Of a stretch of DNA of 64,000 nucleotides, positions 26,057 through 34,496 are shown one piece after another; positions within the stretch are counted from its first letter, which is position 1, and every line of letters begins with the position of its first letter. A program made the translations under genes and the position numbers. The notes beneath the pieces were generated by a model. The model saw only the letters and a program-made list of their open reading frames with translations. It did no database searches and was not told where the DNA came from. Source of the stretch: Parasphingopyxis marina (lineage in GTDB: Bacteria > Pseudomonadota > Alphaproteobacteria > Sphingomonadales > Sphingomonadaceae); NCBI RefSeq assembly GCF_014237875.1, contig NZ_JACJVJ010000002.1, positions 1,083,300 to 1,147,299 on the forward strand, written 5' to 3'.

Positions 26057-27801
26057 TCAGAAAAATCTCGCTCGGGCTGGGCCTGGCGCTCGCTGCCGTC
26101 CTTCTCCCCGCTCCCGCGTACGCCGATGCGCTGATCGACAACGCCAATGGCTATACGCTCGATGGCGAGGGCAATCTCGTCCGGTTCACGGGGCTATTGT
26201 TCGATGTCGAGACCGGCCGCGTCACCCGGCTGCTCGCCCGCCGCGACGATCGGCCGCGCGAAGTCGATTTCCGGCACGATGCGCAGGGCCGCACCGTGAT
26301 TCCCGGGCTGATCGATGCGCACGGCCATCTGATGGGACTCGGCTACAACGCGATCCAGCTCGATCTGTCCGACACCGCAAGCCTCGCCGAGGCGCAGGCA
26401 CGGATCGCGCAATATTCGGCGGAGAATCCCACTTTGCGCTGGATCGTCGGCAGCGGCTGGAACCAGGAGAGCTGGGGCCTCGGCCGCTTCCCGACCGCCG
26501 CCGATATCGACGCAGCGGTGTCGGATCGCCCGGTCTGGCTAGTGCGGGTCGACGGCCATGCCGGCGTCGCCAACAGCCAGGCGATGGAGGCCGCGGGCAT
26601 CACCAATGCCAGCCAATCGCCCGCCGGCGGGCGCGTCGAACGCGACGGCAACCGCCCCAATGGCGTGTTCGTCGATACGGCAATGGATCTGGTCGCCAAC
26701 GCCATTCCCGAGCTCCAGCCGCCGCTGCGCGACATCGCGCTGCGCGAGGCGCAGGATATCCTGCTGAGCTACGGCGTTACCACCGTGCATGATATGGGAA
26801 CGAGCGCCAGCGACTGGGCCGTCATCCGCCGCGCCGGCGACCGGGCACAACTGCGCGTCCGCGTGATCTCCTATGCCGATGCGCTCGATACGCTGCTCGA
26901 TACTGCCGGCGATGCGATGACGCCCTGGCTCTATGAAGGGCATCTGCGGATGGTGGGGCTGAAGCTTTACGCCGACGGCGCTTTGGGATCGCGCGGGGCA
27001 TTGCTGCTTCAGCCCTATGCCGATGCGCCGGGCGAGATGGGCCTTACCCTTTCCGACGGCACCCTCATTCGCAACCGGCTCAGCCGCCTTTCGCTCGACC
27101 GGTTCCAGGCGGCGATCCACGCGATTGGCGACGGCGCGAACCGCGAAGTGCTGAACGCCATCGACGAGGTCGCCTATCGCTATAGTGACGACCGGCGCTG
27201 GCGAATCGAACACGCCCAGATCGTCGATCCCGCCGATATCGCGCGCTTCGGCCAGCACGGCATCATCGCCTCGATGCAGCCCGTCCATCAGACGTCCGAC
27301 ATGTTCATGGCCGAGGCGCGGCTGGGGCCGGGCCGGCTACAGGGCGCCTATGCCTGGAATGCGATGCTGCGCGCGGGATCGCATCTCGCCTTCGGCACGG
27401 ATTTCCCGGTCGAAAGCCCCAACCCTTTTGCCGGCCTTGCCGTCGCGGTCAGCCGGCAGAATGCGAGCGGCCAGCCGCCCGGAGGATGGCAGGGGCAGGA
27501 ACGGATCTCGCTGCTTCAGGCTTTCGCCGCCTATACGACGGGCGCCGCTTATGCGGGGTTTGCCGAGGACCGGATCGGACGGCTTGGTGACGGGCTCTAC
27601 GCCGATTTCCTGATTATCGACCGCGACATTTTCGACGCCACGCCCGACGAAATCCGGCAGGCGCAGGTGATGGAAACCTGGATCGGGGGCGAACGGACCT
27701 GGGTGCGCGGGGCGCAGAACCGCGCGGCGTCCAATGCGCCGCCGATGGACGCGCCGGTCGGGCCGATGATCGCGCCGGAAGACATGCCCGAGGGGCGATA
27801 G
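26053..27801 (+). CDS. Secreted YtcJ-like amidohydrolase
   Basis: 582 residues, GTG start overlapping the previous stop (GTGA). Signal peptide (LGLGLALAAVLLPAPAYA). Amidohydrolase superfamily features: PGLIDAHGHLMG (metal-binding HxH), the LRWIVGSGWNQESWG segment typical of the YtcJ/Amidohydro_3 family, IHAIGDGAN, IEHAQIVDP and FGTDFPVESPNP (metal Asp). Substrate unknown; likely a periplasmic N-acyl or ring amide hydrolase. Convergent with dsbD, only 5 bp between stops. Confidence 0.86.
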   Translation: MIRKISLGLGLALAAVLLPAPAYADALIDNANGYTLDGEGNLVRFTGLLFDVETGRVTRLLARRDDRPREVDFRHDAQGRTVIPGLIDAHGHLMGLGYNAIQLDLSDTASLAEAQARIAQYSAENPTLRWIVGSGWNQESWGLGRFPTAADIDAAVSDRPVWLVRVDGHAGVANSQAMEAAGITNASQSPAGGRVERDGNRPNGVFVDTAMDLVANAIPELQPPLRDIALREAQDILLSYGVTTVHDMGTSASDWAVIRRAGDRAQLRVRVISYADALDTLLDTAGDAMTPWLYEGHLRMVGLKLYADGALGSRGALLLQPYADAPGEMGLTLSDGTLIRNRLSRLSLDRFQAAIHAIGDGANREVLNAIDEVAYRYSDDRRWRIEHAQIVDPADIARFGQHGIIASMQPVHQTSDMFMAEARLGPGRLQGAYAWNAMLRAGSHLAFGTDFPVESPNPFAGLAVAVSRQNASGQPPGGWQGQERISLLQAFAAYTTGAAYAGFAEDRIGRLGDGLYADFLIIDRDIFDATPDEIRQAQVMETWIGGERTWVRGAQNRAASNAPPMDAPVGPMIAPEDMPEGR

Positions 27802-27806
27802 CGACG

Positions 27807-29861
27807 TCAGAGCGCTGTGAGCTCGCCGACCGTCAATATCTGGGGCAGGATCTGCGCCTCTTCGCCGGGCGCATAATAGAGATAGAGCGGCACGCCGGAA
27901 CGGCCCTGCTCTTCCAGAAAGCGGCCAATGCCGGCATCGCCGGTCGTCCAGTCGCCAACCAGCACCGCAATGTCGTTGGCTTCGAAATGCTCGGCCACCG
28001 CGGTACGGGCCAGCGCCCCGGCCTCGTTCGCCTTGCAGGTGATGCACCAGTCGGCGGTGAAATAGACGAAGACCGGGCGGCCCTCGCCGCGCAATTCGGC
28101 AAGCCGCGTTTCGCTGAACGGTTCGGCTCCCAGTACGCCGCTCTCGGCGTTCGCCGTCGCGACGGGGACAGGCAGCACCGCGATCGCGCCGACCGTCAGC
28201 GCGGCTACGGGCAGGATGGGCAGCCAGGCGTTGCGCCCCGCTCGCTGCTGCCGCCCGGCCCACCAGAGCAGGACGGCAAGGATCAGCGCGACGGCAAGGC
28301 CGAGAAACAGGCCGGATGCCCCGGTCTGCCGCCACAACACCCAACCGAGCGCCAGCGCAGTCAGTCCCATCGGAATCGCCATGATATGCCGGAACCGCAC
28401 GAGCCATGGCCCGGGCCTGGGCAGTCGGTTCCGGAGCGCCGGGATATAGGCGAGCGCGAGGAAGGGGAGCGCGAGACCGAGGCCCAGCCCCGCAAAGATC
28501 GCCAGCGCCACCACCGAGGGCAGCACCAGCGCCGCGCCGAGCGCACCTGCCATGAATGGACCGGTGCACGGCGTCGCCACGAACGCGGCGAGCGCGCCGG
28601 TGAAGAAGGATCCCGCAGCGCCTTCCTTTCCGGCAAGGTTTCCGCCCGCCGTCAGCCCCGGCAGTTCGAACAGGCCCACCAAATTGAGGGTGATCGCGCT
28701 TACCAGCAGCAACAGCGCGAGGATCATCCGCGGGTCTTGCAGCTGGAAGGCCCAGCCCAATTGCGCGCCGCCCGCACGCAGGATGAGCAGCGCCGCGCCC
28801 AGCGCCACGCACGTCAGCACGACGCCCACCGCATAGGCCAGCGCATCGCGCCGCGCGGCGCGTTCCTCGCCGCCCGCCCGGGCGAGGCTGAGCGCCTTGA
28901 GGCTGAGGATCGGGAACACGCAGGGCATGATGTTGAGCAGCAGCCCGCCCAGAATCGCTCCGGCCAGAGCCAGTAGCACGGTTTCGGCATCGGCCCGTAT
29001 GACCGAGGAATTCATCGGCTCGCCGGCAATCGGCACCCCGGCCGCAGGCACATCGCCGGGCACGAGCGCCACCATCAGCCCGTCATGCGCGCCGATCTTC
29101 AGAACGCCCTCGATCCGCTCGATGCCGGCCGCGCCAGCGCCCGCCGCCACCTCGACGATCAGCCAGTCACCGTCGCGCGAAATGCCCTGCAGCGCGCCAT
29201 AGTCGAGCGCCCGTTCGGTTGCGGGAAAAAAATAGGGGTCGGCAATCGCGGCGGTCTCGGGAAAGGGAATGGCGAGCCGGAGCGTCTCTCCGGCCAGCGC
29301 GAACCGCCCCTCGCTGTCTAGGGGGCGCGGCAGCCGTGCGCGGAACCGATCGAAATCCGCCGTGTCCGTCGCCTCGCCCGATCCGGCCACAAGATCGAGC
29401 GACAATGTTCCGCGCTCCGGCACGCAAATCTCGTCGGTGCAGGCGAGCCAGTCGCCCTCGGCCCGCAAGGGTATCTCCGTTCCCGGCGCAATATCTTCGT
29501 CGAGCATTACCTCGGCAAGCAGCGCATATTCACCCTCATAGACGTAATTCATGATGCCGCTGATCGTCAGCCGCTCGGGTACCGGATAGCGCAATTCTCC
29601 GATCGTCACGCCTTCGGGCAAGGTCCATGCGAAGCGACCGGGCAGCCCGGCATCGCCCGGATTGCGCCAATAGCCATGCCAACCCGGATCGGGGCGCATA
29701 CGGATCGCGATGGTGAAACTGGCGCCGGGCGCGGGCGTTTGCGTTTCCGCGATCAGCGTCGCCGCGATCGCATTTTGGTCGCGTATCTGTGCGGAGGCCG
29801 GGAAAAGCCACAAAGCCGCAACAAACAGCGCTATAAGGGACCCGAAATTCTTCACCCGCAC
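27807..29861 (-). CDS. DsbD-like thiol:disulfide interchange protein
   Basis: 684 residues. N-terminal signal and periplasmic domain with a Cys pair (LACTDEICVPE), a central eight-helix DsbD/CcdA transporter domain with its two conserved Pro-Cys sites (NIMPCVFPILSLK and VATPCTGPF), and a C-terminal thioredoxin domain with the active site DWCITCK. It carries electrons from cytoplasmic thioredoxin to the periplasm. The sequence order matches the long DsbD/ScsB-like type rather than CcdA alone. Divergent from the phosphatase gene at 29931. Confidence 0.92.
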   Translation of the reverse strand: MRVKNFGSLIALFVAALWLFPASAQIRDQNAIAATLIAETQTPAPGASFTIAIRMRPDPGWHGYWRNPGDAGLPGRFAWTLPEGVTIGELRYPVPERLTISGIMNYVYEGEYALLAEVMLDEDIAPGTEIPLRAEGDWLACTDEICVPERGTLSLDLVAGSGEATDTADFDRFRARLPRPLDSEGRFALAGETLRLAIPFPETAAIADPYFFPATERALDYGALQGISRDGDWLIVEVAAGAGAAGIERIEGVLKIGAHDGLMVALVPGDVPAAGVPIAGEPMNSSVIRADAETVLLALAGAILGGLLLNIMPCVFPILSLKALSLARAGGEERAARRDALAYAVGVVLTCVALGAALLILRAGGAQLGWAFQLQDPRMILALLLLVSAITLNLVGLFELPGLTAGGNLAGKEGAAGSFFTGALAAFVATPCTGPFMAGALGAALVLPSVVALAIFAGLGLGLALPFLALAYIPALRNRLPRPGPWLVRFRHIMAIPMGLTALALGWVLWRQTGASGLFLGLAVALILAVLLWWAGRQQRAGRNAWLPILPVAALTVGAIAVLPVPVATANAESGVLGAEPFSETRLAELRGEGRPVFVYFTADWCITCKANEAGALARTAVAEHFEANDIAVLVGDWTTGDAGIGRFLEEQGRSGVPLYLYYAPGEEAQILPQILTVGELTAL

Positions 29862-29930
29862 CTATTTGCTCCTTCGCGCGGCGCGCTATAGCATCGCCAT
29901 TCGCGCCGCGCACCACCAAGAGGATCGCCC

Positions 29931-31604
29931 ATGAAATTCGCCGCCATCGCCGCCCTGGTTACCGCCGCGGCCGCCCTTTCGCCGGCCATGGGCCAGGAAC
30001 AGACCGCCGCCGAAGCCGGCGCAGACACGGCCCCGCCCCGGCTGGTCGTCGCGATTTCCGTGGATCAGCTGAGCGCCGACATCTTCGCGCAGCATCGGCA
30101 GGATTTCACCGGAGGCTTCGCCCGGCTGCTAAGCGGCGTGGTCTTCCCGTCCGGTTATCAGGCGCACGCCGCGACCGAGACCTGCCCCGGCCATTCGACC
30201 ATCCTCACGGGCAATCACCCGGCGCATACCGGTATCATCGCCAACCACTGGTTCGACATGAACCTCGAACGCGACGAACCCAGCATGTACTGCGCGGAAG
30301 ATACCAGCGTGCCGGGTTCGACGGCGGAAGAATATACTGTGTCGCCCCGCACCTTGCTGGTGCCGACCCTGGGCGACCTCATGAAGGCGGCGAATCCGGC
30401 CAGCCGCGTCGTCGCGGTGGCCGGGAAGGACCGTTCGGCGGTAATGATGGGCGGCCATGACGCCGACCAGATGTTCTGGCCGGGCGAGTCCGGCTTCACC
30501 ACCTTTGCAGACCGCGAGGCCCCGGCTTCGCTTGCCGAAATCAACGCGATGGTTGCGACCGCCGCGACGTCCGACCGCCAGCCGTTGCCGATGCCCGAGG
30601 CCTGCACCGCCTATTACCGGGCGATCCCCGCAGGCGACAATCAGAGCGTCGGCACGCACCTCTTTGCGCGCGGGCCGGGCGGCGGCCGCGCGATCCTGAC
30701 GACGCCGGAAGGCGATGTGCTGACCCTGAACCTTGCCGCCGATCTCGTCTCCGAAATGGAACTCGGCCAGGGCGAGGCTACCGATCTGCTTGCGATCAGC
30801 CTCGCCTCGACAGACTATATCGGCCATGCCTACGGCACCGAAGGCGCGGAAATGTGCGTCCAGCTGATGGCGCTCGACGCGATGCTCGGCGATTTCTTCG
30901 CCCGGCTGGACGCACGCGGGATCGACTATGTCGCGGTGCTGACTGCCGATCATGGTGGACTCGACCTTCCCGAACGCCAGCAGATTCAGGGCGCGCCCGA
31001 TGCGACGCGGCTGCTGCCCGGCTTCGAGACCCTGAACGAGCGGCTGGCCGCCGAGACCGGCCTCGAGGCGCCGCTGCTTCGATTCAGCGGACCGTTCGGC
31101 GACTTCTACGTCGATCGGTCGGTGCCGGAGGAACGCCGCGCGGAAGTCCGCGACCGGGCCATCGCGATGATTTCCGCCCATCCCCAGGTCCACCGCGTCT
31201 TCGCGCGCGAAGAGATCGCAGCCCAGCCGATGCCGTCCGGCCCGCCCGAAAGCTGGTCGACGCTCGATCGGCTGCGCGCCAGCTTCAACCCGGAACGATC
31301 GGGCGACTTCCTCGTCGTGCTCAATCCGCGTGTGACACCCTCCCCCGTCGCGCTGCCCGGCCGCTATGTCGCGACCCATGGCAGCGTATGGGATTATGAC
31401 CGGCGCGTACCGATCCTTTTCTGGTGGCCGGGCGCCGCGCATTTCGAACAGCCGCTGGGCGTGATGACCGTGGATATCATGCCGACCCTCGCTTCGCTGA
31501 TCGACCTCGATGTTTCGCAAGCATCGATCGACGGCCATTGCCTGGATCTGATGCCCGGCGCGGAGACGAATTGCCCGGCGGTTCCCGCGCCTTCGTCACC
31601 CTGA
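29931..31604 (+). CDS. PafA-like alkaline phosphatase family protein
   Basis: 557 residues with a signal peptide (about 1-21). Alkaline phosphatase superfamily: metal Asp in VVAISVDQLSAD (residue 45), the nucleophile region HAATETCPGHSTILTG around Thr82-Thr84, LTADHGG (metal Asp-His) and a late H in ATHGS. The closest recognisable type is PafA, a calcium-independent periplasmic phosphatase of broad specificity. Tail to tail with a sulfatase gene (8 bp apart). Confidence 0.87.
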   Translation: MKFAAIAALVTAAAALSPAMGQEQTAAEAGADTAPPRLVVAISVDQLSADIFAQHRQDFTGGFARLLSGVVFPSGYQAHAATETCPGHSTILTGNHPAHTGIIANHWFDMNLERDEPSMYCAEDTSVPGSTAEEYTVSPRTLLVPTLGDLMKAANPASRVVAVAGKDRSAVMMGGHDADQMFWPGESGFTTFADREAPASLAEINAMVATAATSDRQPLPMPEACTAYYRAIPAGDNQSVGTHLFARGPGGGRAILTTPEGDVLTLNLAADLVSEMELGQGEATDLLAISLASTDYIGHAYGTEGAEMCVQLMALDAMLGDFFARLDARGIDYVAVLTADHGGLDLPERQQIQGAPDATRLLPGFETLNERLAAETGLEAPLLRFSGPFGDFYVDRSVPEERRAEVRDRAIAMISAHPQVHRVFAREEIAAQPMPSGPPESWSTLDRLRASFNPERSGDFLVVLNPRVTPSPVALPGRYVATHGSVWDYDRRVPILFWWPGAAHFEQPLGVMTVDIMPTLASLIDLDVSQASIDGHCLDLMPGAETNCPAVPAPSSP

Positions 31605-31611
31605 ACTGGAT

Positions 31612-33399
31612 TCAGCATGACGGGGAAACCTTGGCCGTGCGCCGCCTCCGCCGCCTTCGAACGATCAACCAGACAGGCGCGGCGATCACGCCGATGACGA
31701 GCAGCCCCGCCAGCAAATAAGCCCACCAGTAACGCCGGCGCATCTTCGCCTGGCTGTGCTCCAGCAGGGTAACGATCGGATCATAGCCTTGGGGCATGTC
31801 GAGCACGCCGTTCGCGTCCGCCCAATGGCGATAGGCGGCCTGCATTGCGGTGAAGCGCTCAGGCTCGGCCGCCGACTGGTCGGTCGTTTCCCCGGGATCG
31901 GCTTCCAGATCGTAGAGCCGCCAGCGATTGTCGCCGAGCGGCGGGCCGTTGCGCAGGATTTTCCAGCGGCCCTGAAAATAGGCCATGCGTCCCGCCGTTT
32001 CGACGCCAAAGCCTTCGTCGGGGCCATAGACGGCGTCCCCGCTCCCTTCGAGCACCGGCATCAGATTACGGCCCGTCATCCCGTCACCGTCCGCGCCGGC
32101 CAAGGCGGCGATAGTCGCGGGGATATCGCTGATCAGTGCTAGTTGCCGGGCCATGCGCCCGCTCTCCACGCCCGGCCCGGCAACAATCAGCGGCACCCGC
32201 GTACCGCCCTCGCCTGCGTAGAATTTGAACAGATGATGCGGAGAAGCCGAGGCGCTCGCCCATTCGGGGCCGATAAAGGCGAAGCTGCCGCGCTCGCCCA
32301 ATGTCTCGATGTCGCGCGAATAGCCGACCAACCACATCCACATCCGCATCGCGCCCGATGCCGTTGGCAGTGCGCCCTCAGGGCCATTGTCCGAGGTGAC
32401 GATGAAGATCGTATTCTCATATTCGCCGGTCTCGCGCAGATGGGCGATCAACTGGCCGAGATAATGGTCCATCGCCTCCAGCATCCCGGCATTGACCGCC
32501 ATTGCCCGGGCATACCATTCGCGTTCCTCGGCGCTGAGATCGCCCCAGTCGCGCATTTCCGGATGCATCGGGCCGAGCCGCGCATCGGCGGGTACGATGC
32601 CGCGCGCGACCGCCGCCCGGTGCCGCTCCTCGCGCAGCGCCTGCCAGCCAGCATGATAGCGGTCGGCATAGCGCATCGTATATTCGCGCGGCGCCTGAAC
32701 CGGGATATGGATCGCCTGAAAGGCTAGATAGGCGAAAAAGGGCGCGGGCTCTCCTTGCTCTTCTGGCTCGTCGATATAGCTCGTCATCCGCTCGACCAGA
32801 TATTCCGACGAATAGAAATCCGCAGGCAGCTCTTCCACCGCCTCGCCGTCCGAAAACCATTCGGCGCGGTCATAATAGGGCAGATAAGGCCGGTGTTCCC
32901 AATTGTCGGCCCCGGTCGCATCCAGAATGAAGGTGCGATCGAAGCCGCGCGCGCTGGGCAGGCTTCCGGGCGTATGCCCCAGATGCCATTTGCCCGCCAT
33001 GAAGGTGCGATAGCCGGCCGCGCGCAGCCGCTCGGCAATGGTCGGCACGTCGCCGTGCAGCCGCCCCAGATAGGCGGGCGACCCGCGATGCTCTTCGGGC
33101 GTGGTTTCCGGCAGGTTGCCGATGCCGGCGCGGTGGCTGTCGATACCGGTCATCAGCATGGCGCGCGAAGGGGCGCACATCGGCGTCGCATGATAATTCG
33201 TGAACAGCGTGCCGCGCCGCGCCAGCGCATCGATATTGGGCGTGCGGATTTCGCTGCCATAGGCACCGAAATCGGTGAAGGCGACGTCGTCGGCTACGAT
33301 CAGGACGATATTGGGGCGTGCGCGCTCCTGCGCCTTCGCGAGGCCCGGCAGCGCCACGACAAGCGCCAGGGCCAGGCCGATCCATGCCGGTTTCCGCAT
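31612..33399 (-). CDS. Formylglycine-dependent sulfatase with C-terminal membrane anchor
   Basis: 595 residues, signal peptide about 1-23. Sulfatase signature MCAPSRAML at 74-82 with Cys75 to be converted to formylglycine, metal ligands Asp37-Asp38 (VADDVAFTD) and SDNGPEG later. A membrane helix (AYLLAGLLVIGVIAAPVWLI) followed by Arg-rich RRRRRRR ends the protein, so it is anchored with its catalytic part in the periplasm. It needs a maturation enzyme that is not in the window. Arylsulfatase class by overall layout; substrate unknown. Confidence 0.88.
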   Translation of the reverse strand: MRKPAWIGLALALVVALPGLAKAQERARPNIVLIVADDVAFTDFGAYGSEIRTPNIDALARRGTLFTNYHATPMCAPSRAMLMTGIDSHRAGIGNLPETTPEEHRGSPAYLGRLHGDVPTIAERLRAAGYRTFMAGKWHLGHTPGSLPSARGFDRTFILDATGADNWEHRPYLPYYDRAEWFSDGEAVEELPADFYSSEYLVERMTSYIDEPEEQGEPAPFFAYLAFQAIHIPVQAPREYTMRYADRYHAGWQALREERHRAAVARGIVPADARLGPMHPEMRDWGDLSAEEREWYARAMAVNAGMLEAMDHYLGQLIAHLRETGEYENTIFIVTSDNGPEGALPTASGAMRMWMWLVGYSRDIETLGERGSFAFIGPEWASASASPHHLFKFYAGEGGTRVPLIVAGPGVESGRMARQLALISDIPATIAALAGADGDGMTGRNLMPVLEGSGDAVYGPDEGFGVETAGRMAYFQGRWKILRNGPPLGDNRWRLYDLEADPGETTDQSAAEPERFTAMQAAYRHWADANGVLDMPQGYDPIVTLLEHSQAKMRRRYWWAYLLAGLLVIGVIAAPVWLIVRRRRRRRTAKVSPSC

Positions 33400-33447
33400 C
33401 CCGCTTCCCCTTTTTTGGGGAAATCTAGGCCGAAATGACGAGGCGCG

Positions 33448-34386
33448 CTAGCGCCGGTCGAAAACGGTGATGCCTTGCCCGAGTTCGTTTTCGCCGATGC
33501 GCAGCTGCTGGCCCGTCCAGTCGGCGACGAACCAGGTGTTGCGCTGGACGCCGGGCGCGATCGAGGCCTGGTTGCCGGCAATCGACAGCCCGGCGCTGGA
33601 ATGGGCGATGTCTTCCGCGCCGACGGCGATGAAGGCACTCCAATTTTCCTTGTCCTCGCCCTGCACGAAGATGTTGCGCGCGATCTCACCGCGCGAACCT
33701 GCCGGAAGATCGATCATATAGTTGGTCGCGCTGCCGGCCGTATCGTCGAAGGAGGAATCGGTGACGCTGACCATCGGTGCGCGGCTCTTCACATAATGGC
33801 CGCCCCGCCCGCGCTCGAACCGGGAGCGGGTGACCTCCAGCGAGCCATAATCGCCAACATAGATGCTGTGCGCGCAGCTCAAATCGCGGTCGCAGCGGCC
33901 GAGACCGGAAAAGGTCGACCGGTCGATACGGATCGAAGCCGAAGGATCCGAGGCCGTCAGGATGCCTTCCTCCGAATTACGGAACATCGAATTATGGACC
34001 TCGAGATCGGATTGTTCGAGGCGGATGCCAGCGCCATTGCCGTCCGGCACGCGCAGATTCTGGAAGACCAGTCCGTCGATCCGCGCGCCGCGGCCGCGCA
34101 GGACCAGCGCCGCCTTTTGCTCGCAGGCAACGCCATCGAAGATCGCGGTACCCGCTTCGGCGGCGCGGAAGGTGATGACGCCCGCCTCCTGCACCGCGCA
34201 CTGGCGATAGGTGCCTGGCGCGATCACGATCGTCGCCTCGCCATTGCCGATGGCGGCGACCGCCTGGTCGAGCCGCGCAAAGCCCTGGCCGGTTTCCTCG
34301 ATGGTGAAGGGCGCGGCGCCCTGCTGCGCGGCAAGCGGCGCGGTGACGGCAAGCGCGATCAGCAGGATGAACGGGGACAGGCGCAT
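33448..34386 (-). CDS. Secreted right-handed parallel beta-helix protein
   Basis: 312 residues with a signal peptide (MRLSPFILLIALAVTAPLAA). The middle region repeats the pattern of beta-helix coils (LVFQNLRVPDGNGAGIRL, VHNSMFRNSEEGILTASD, IRIDRSTFSGL, LEVTRSRFERGRGGHYVK, VTDSSFDDTAG). Such proteins bind or cleave polysaccharides, but no lyase active site is evident. It sits 48 bp from the sulfatase on the same strand and may share its transcript. Confidence 0.8.
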   Translation of the reverse strand: MRLSPFILLIALAVTAPLAAQQGAAPFTIEETGQGFARLDQAVAAIGNGEATIVIAPGTYRQCAVQEAGVITFRAAEAGTAIFDGVACEQKAALVLRGRGARIDGLVFQNLRVPDGNGAGIRLEQSDLEVHNSMFRNSEEGILTASDPSASIRIDRSTFSGLGRCDRDLSCAHSIYVGDYGSLEVTRSRFERGRGGHYVKSRAPMVSVTDSSFDDTAGSATNYMIDLPAGSRGEIARNIFVQGEDKENWSAFIAVGAEDIAHSSAGLSIAGNQASIAPGVQRNTWFVADWTGQQLRIGENELGQGITVFDRR

Positions 34387-34496
34387 CGAAAACTCCCGGG
34401 TTGATCGCCTCCGCGTGCGCCCCGGTCGGTTAAGAAAATCGCAAATTTTACGGTTAATTCCGGCTTTTCGGGCCGTTTACCCTCTTTTCACCGCGT

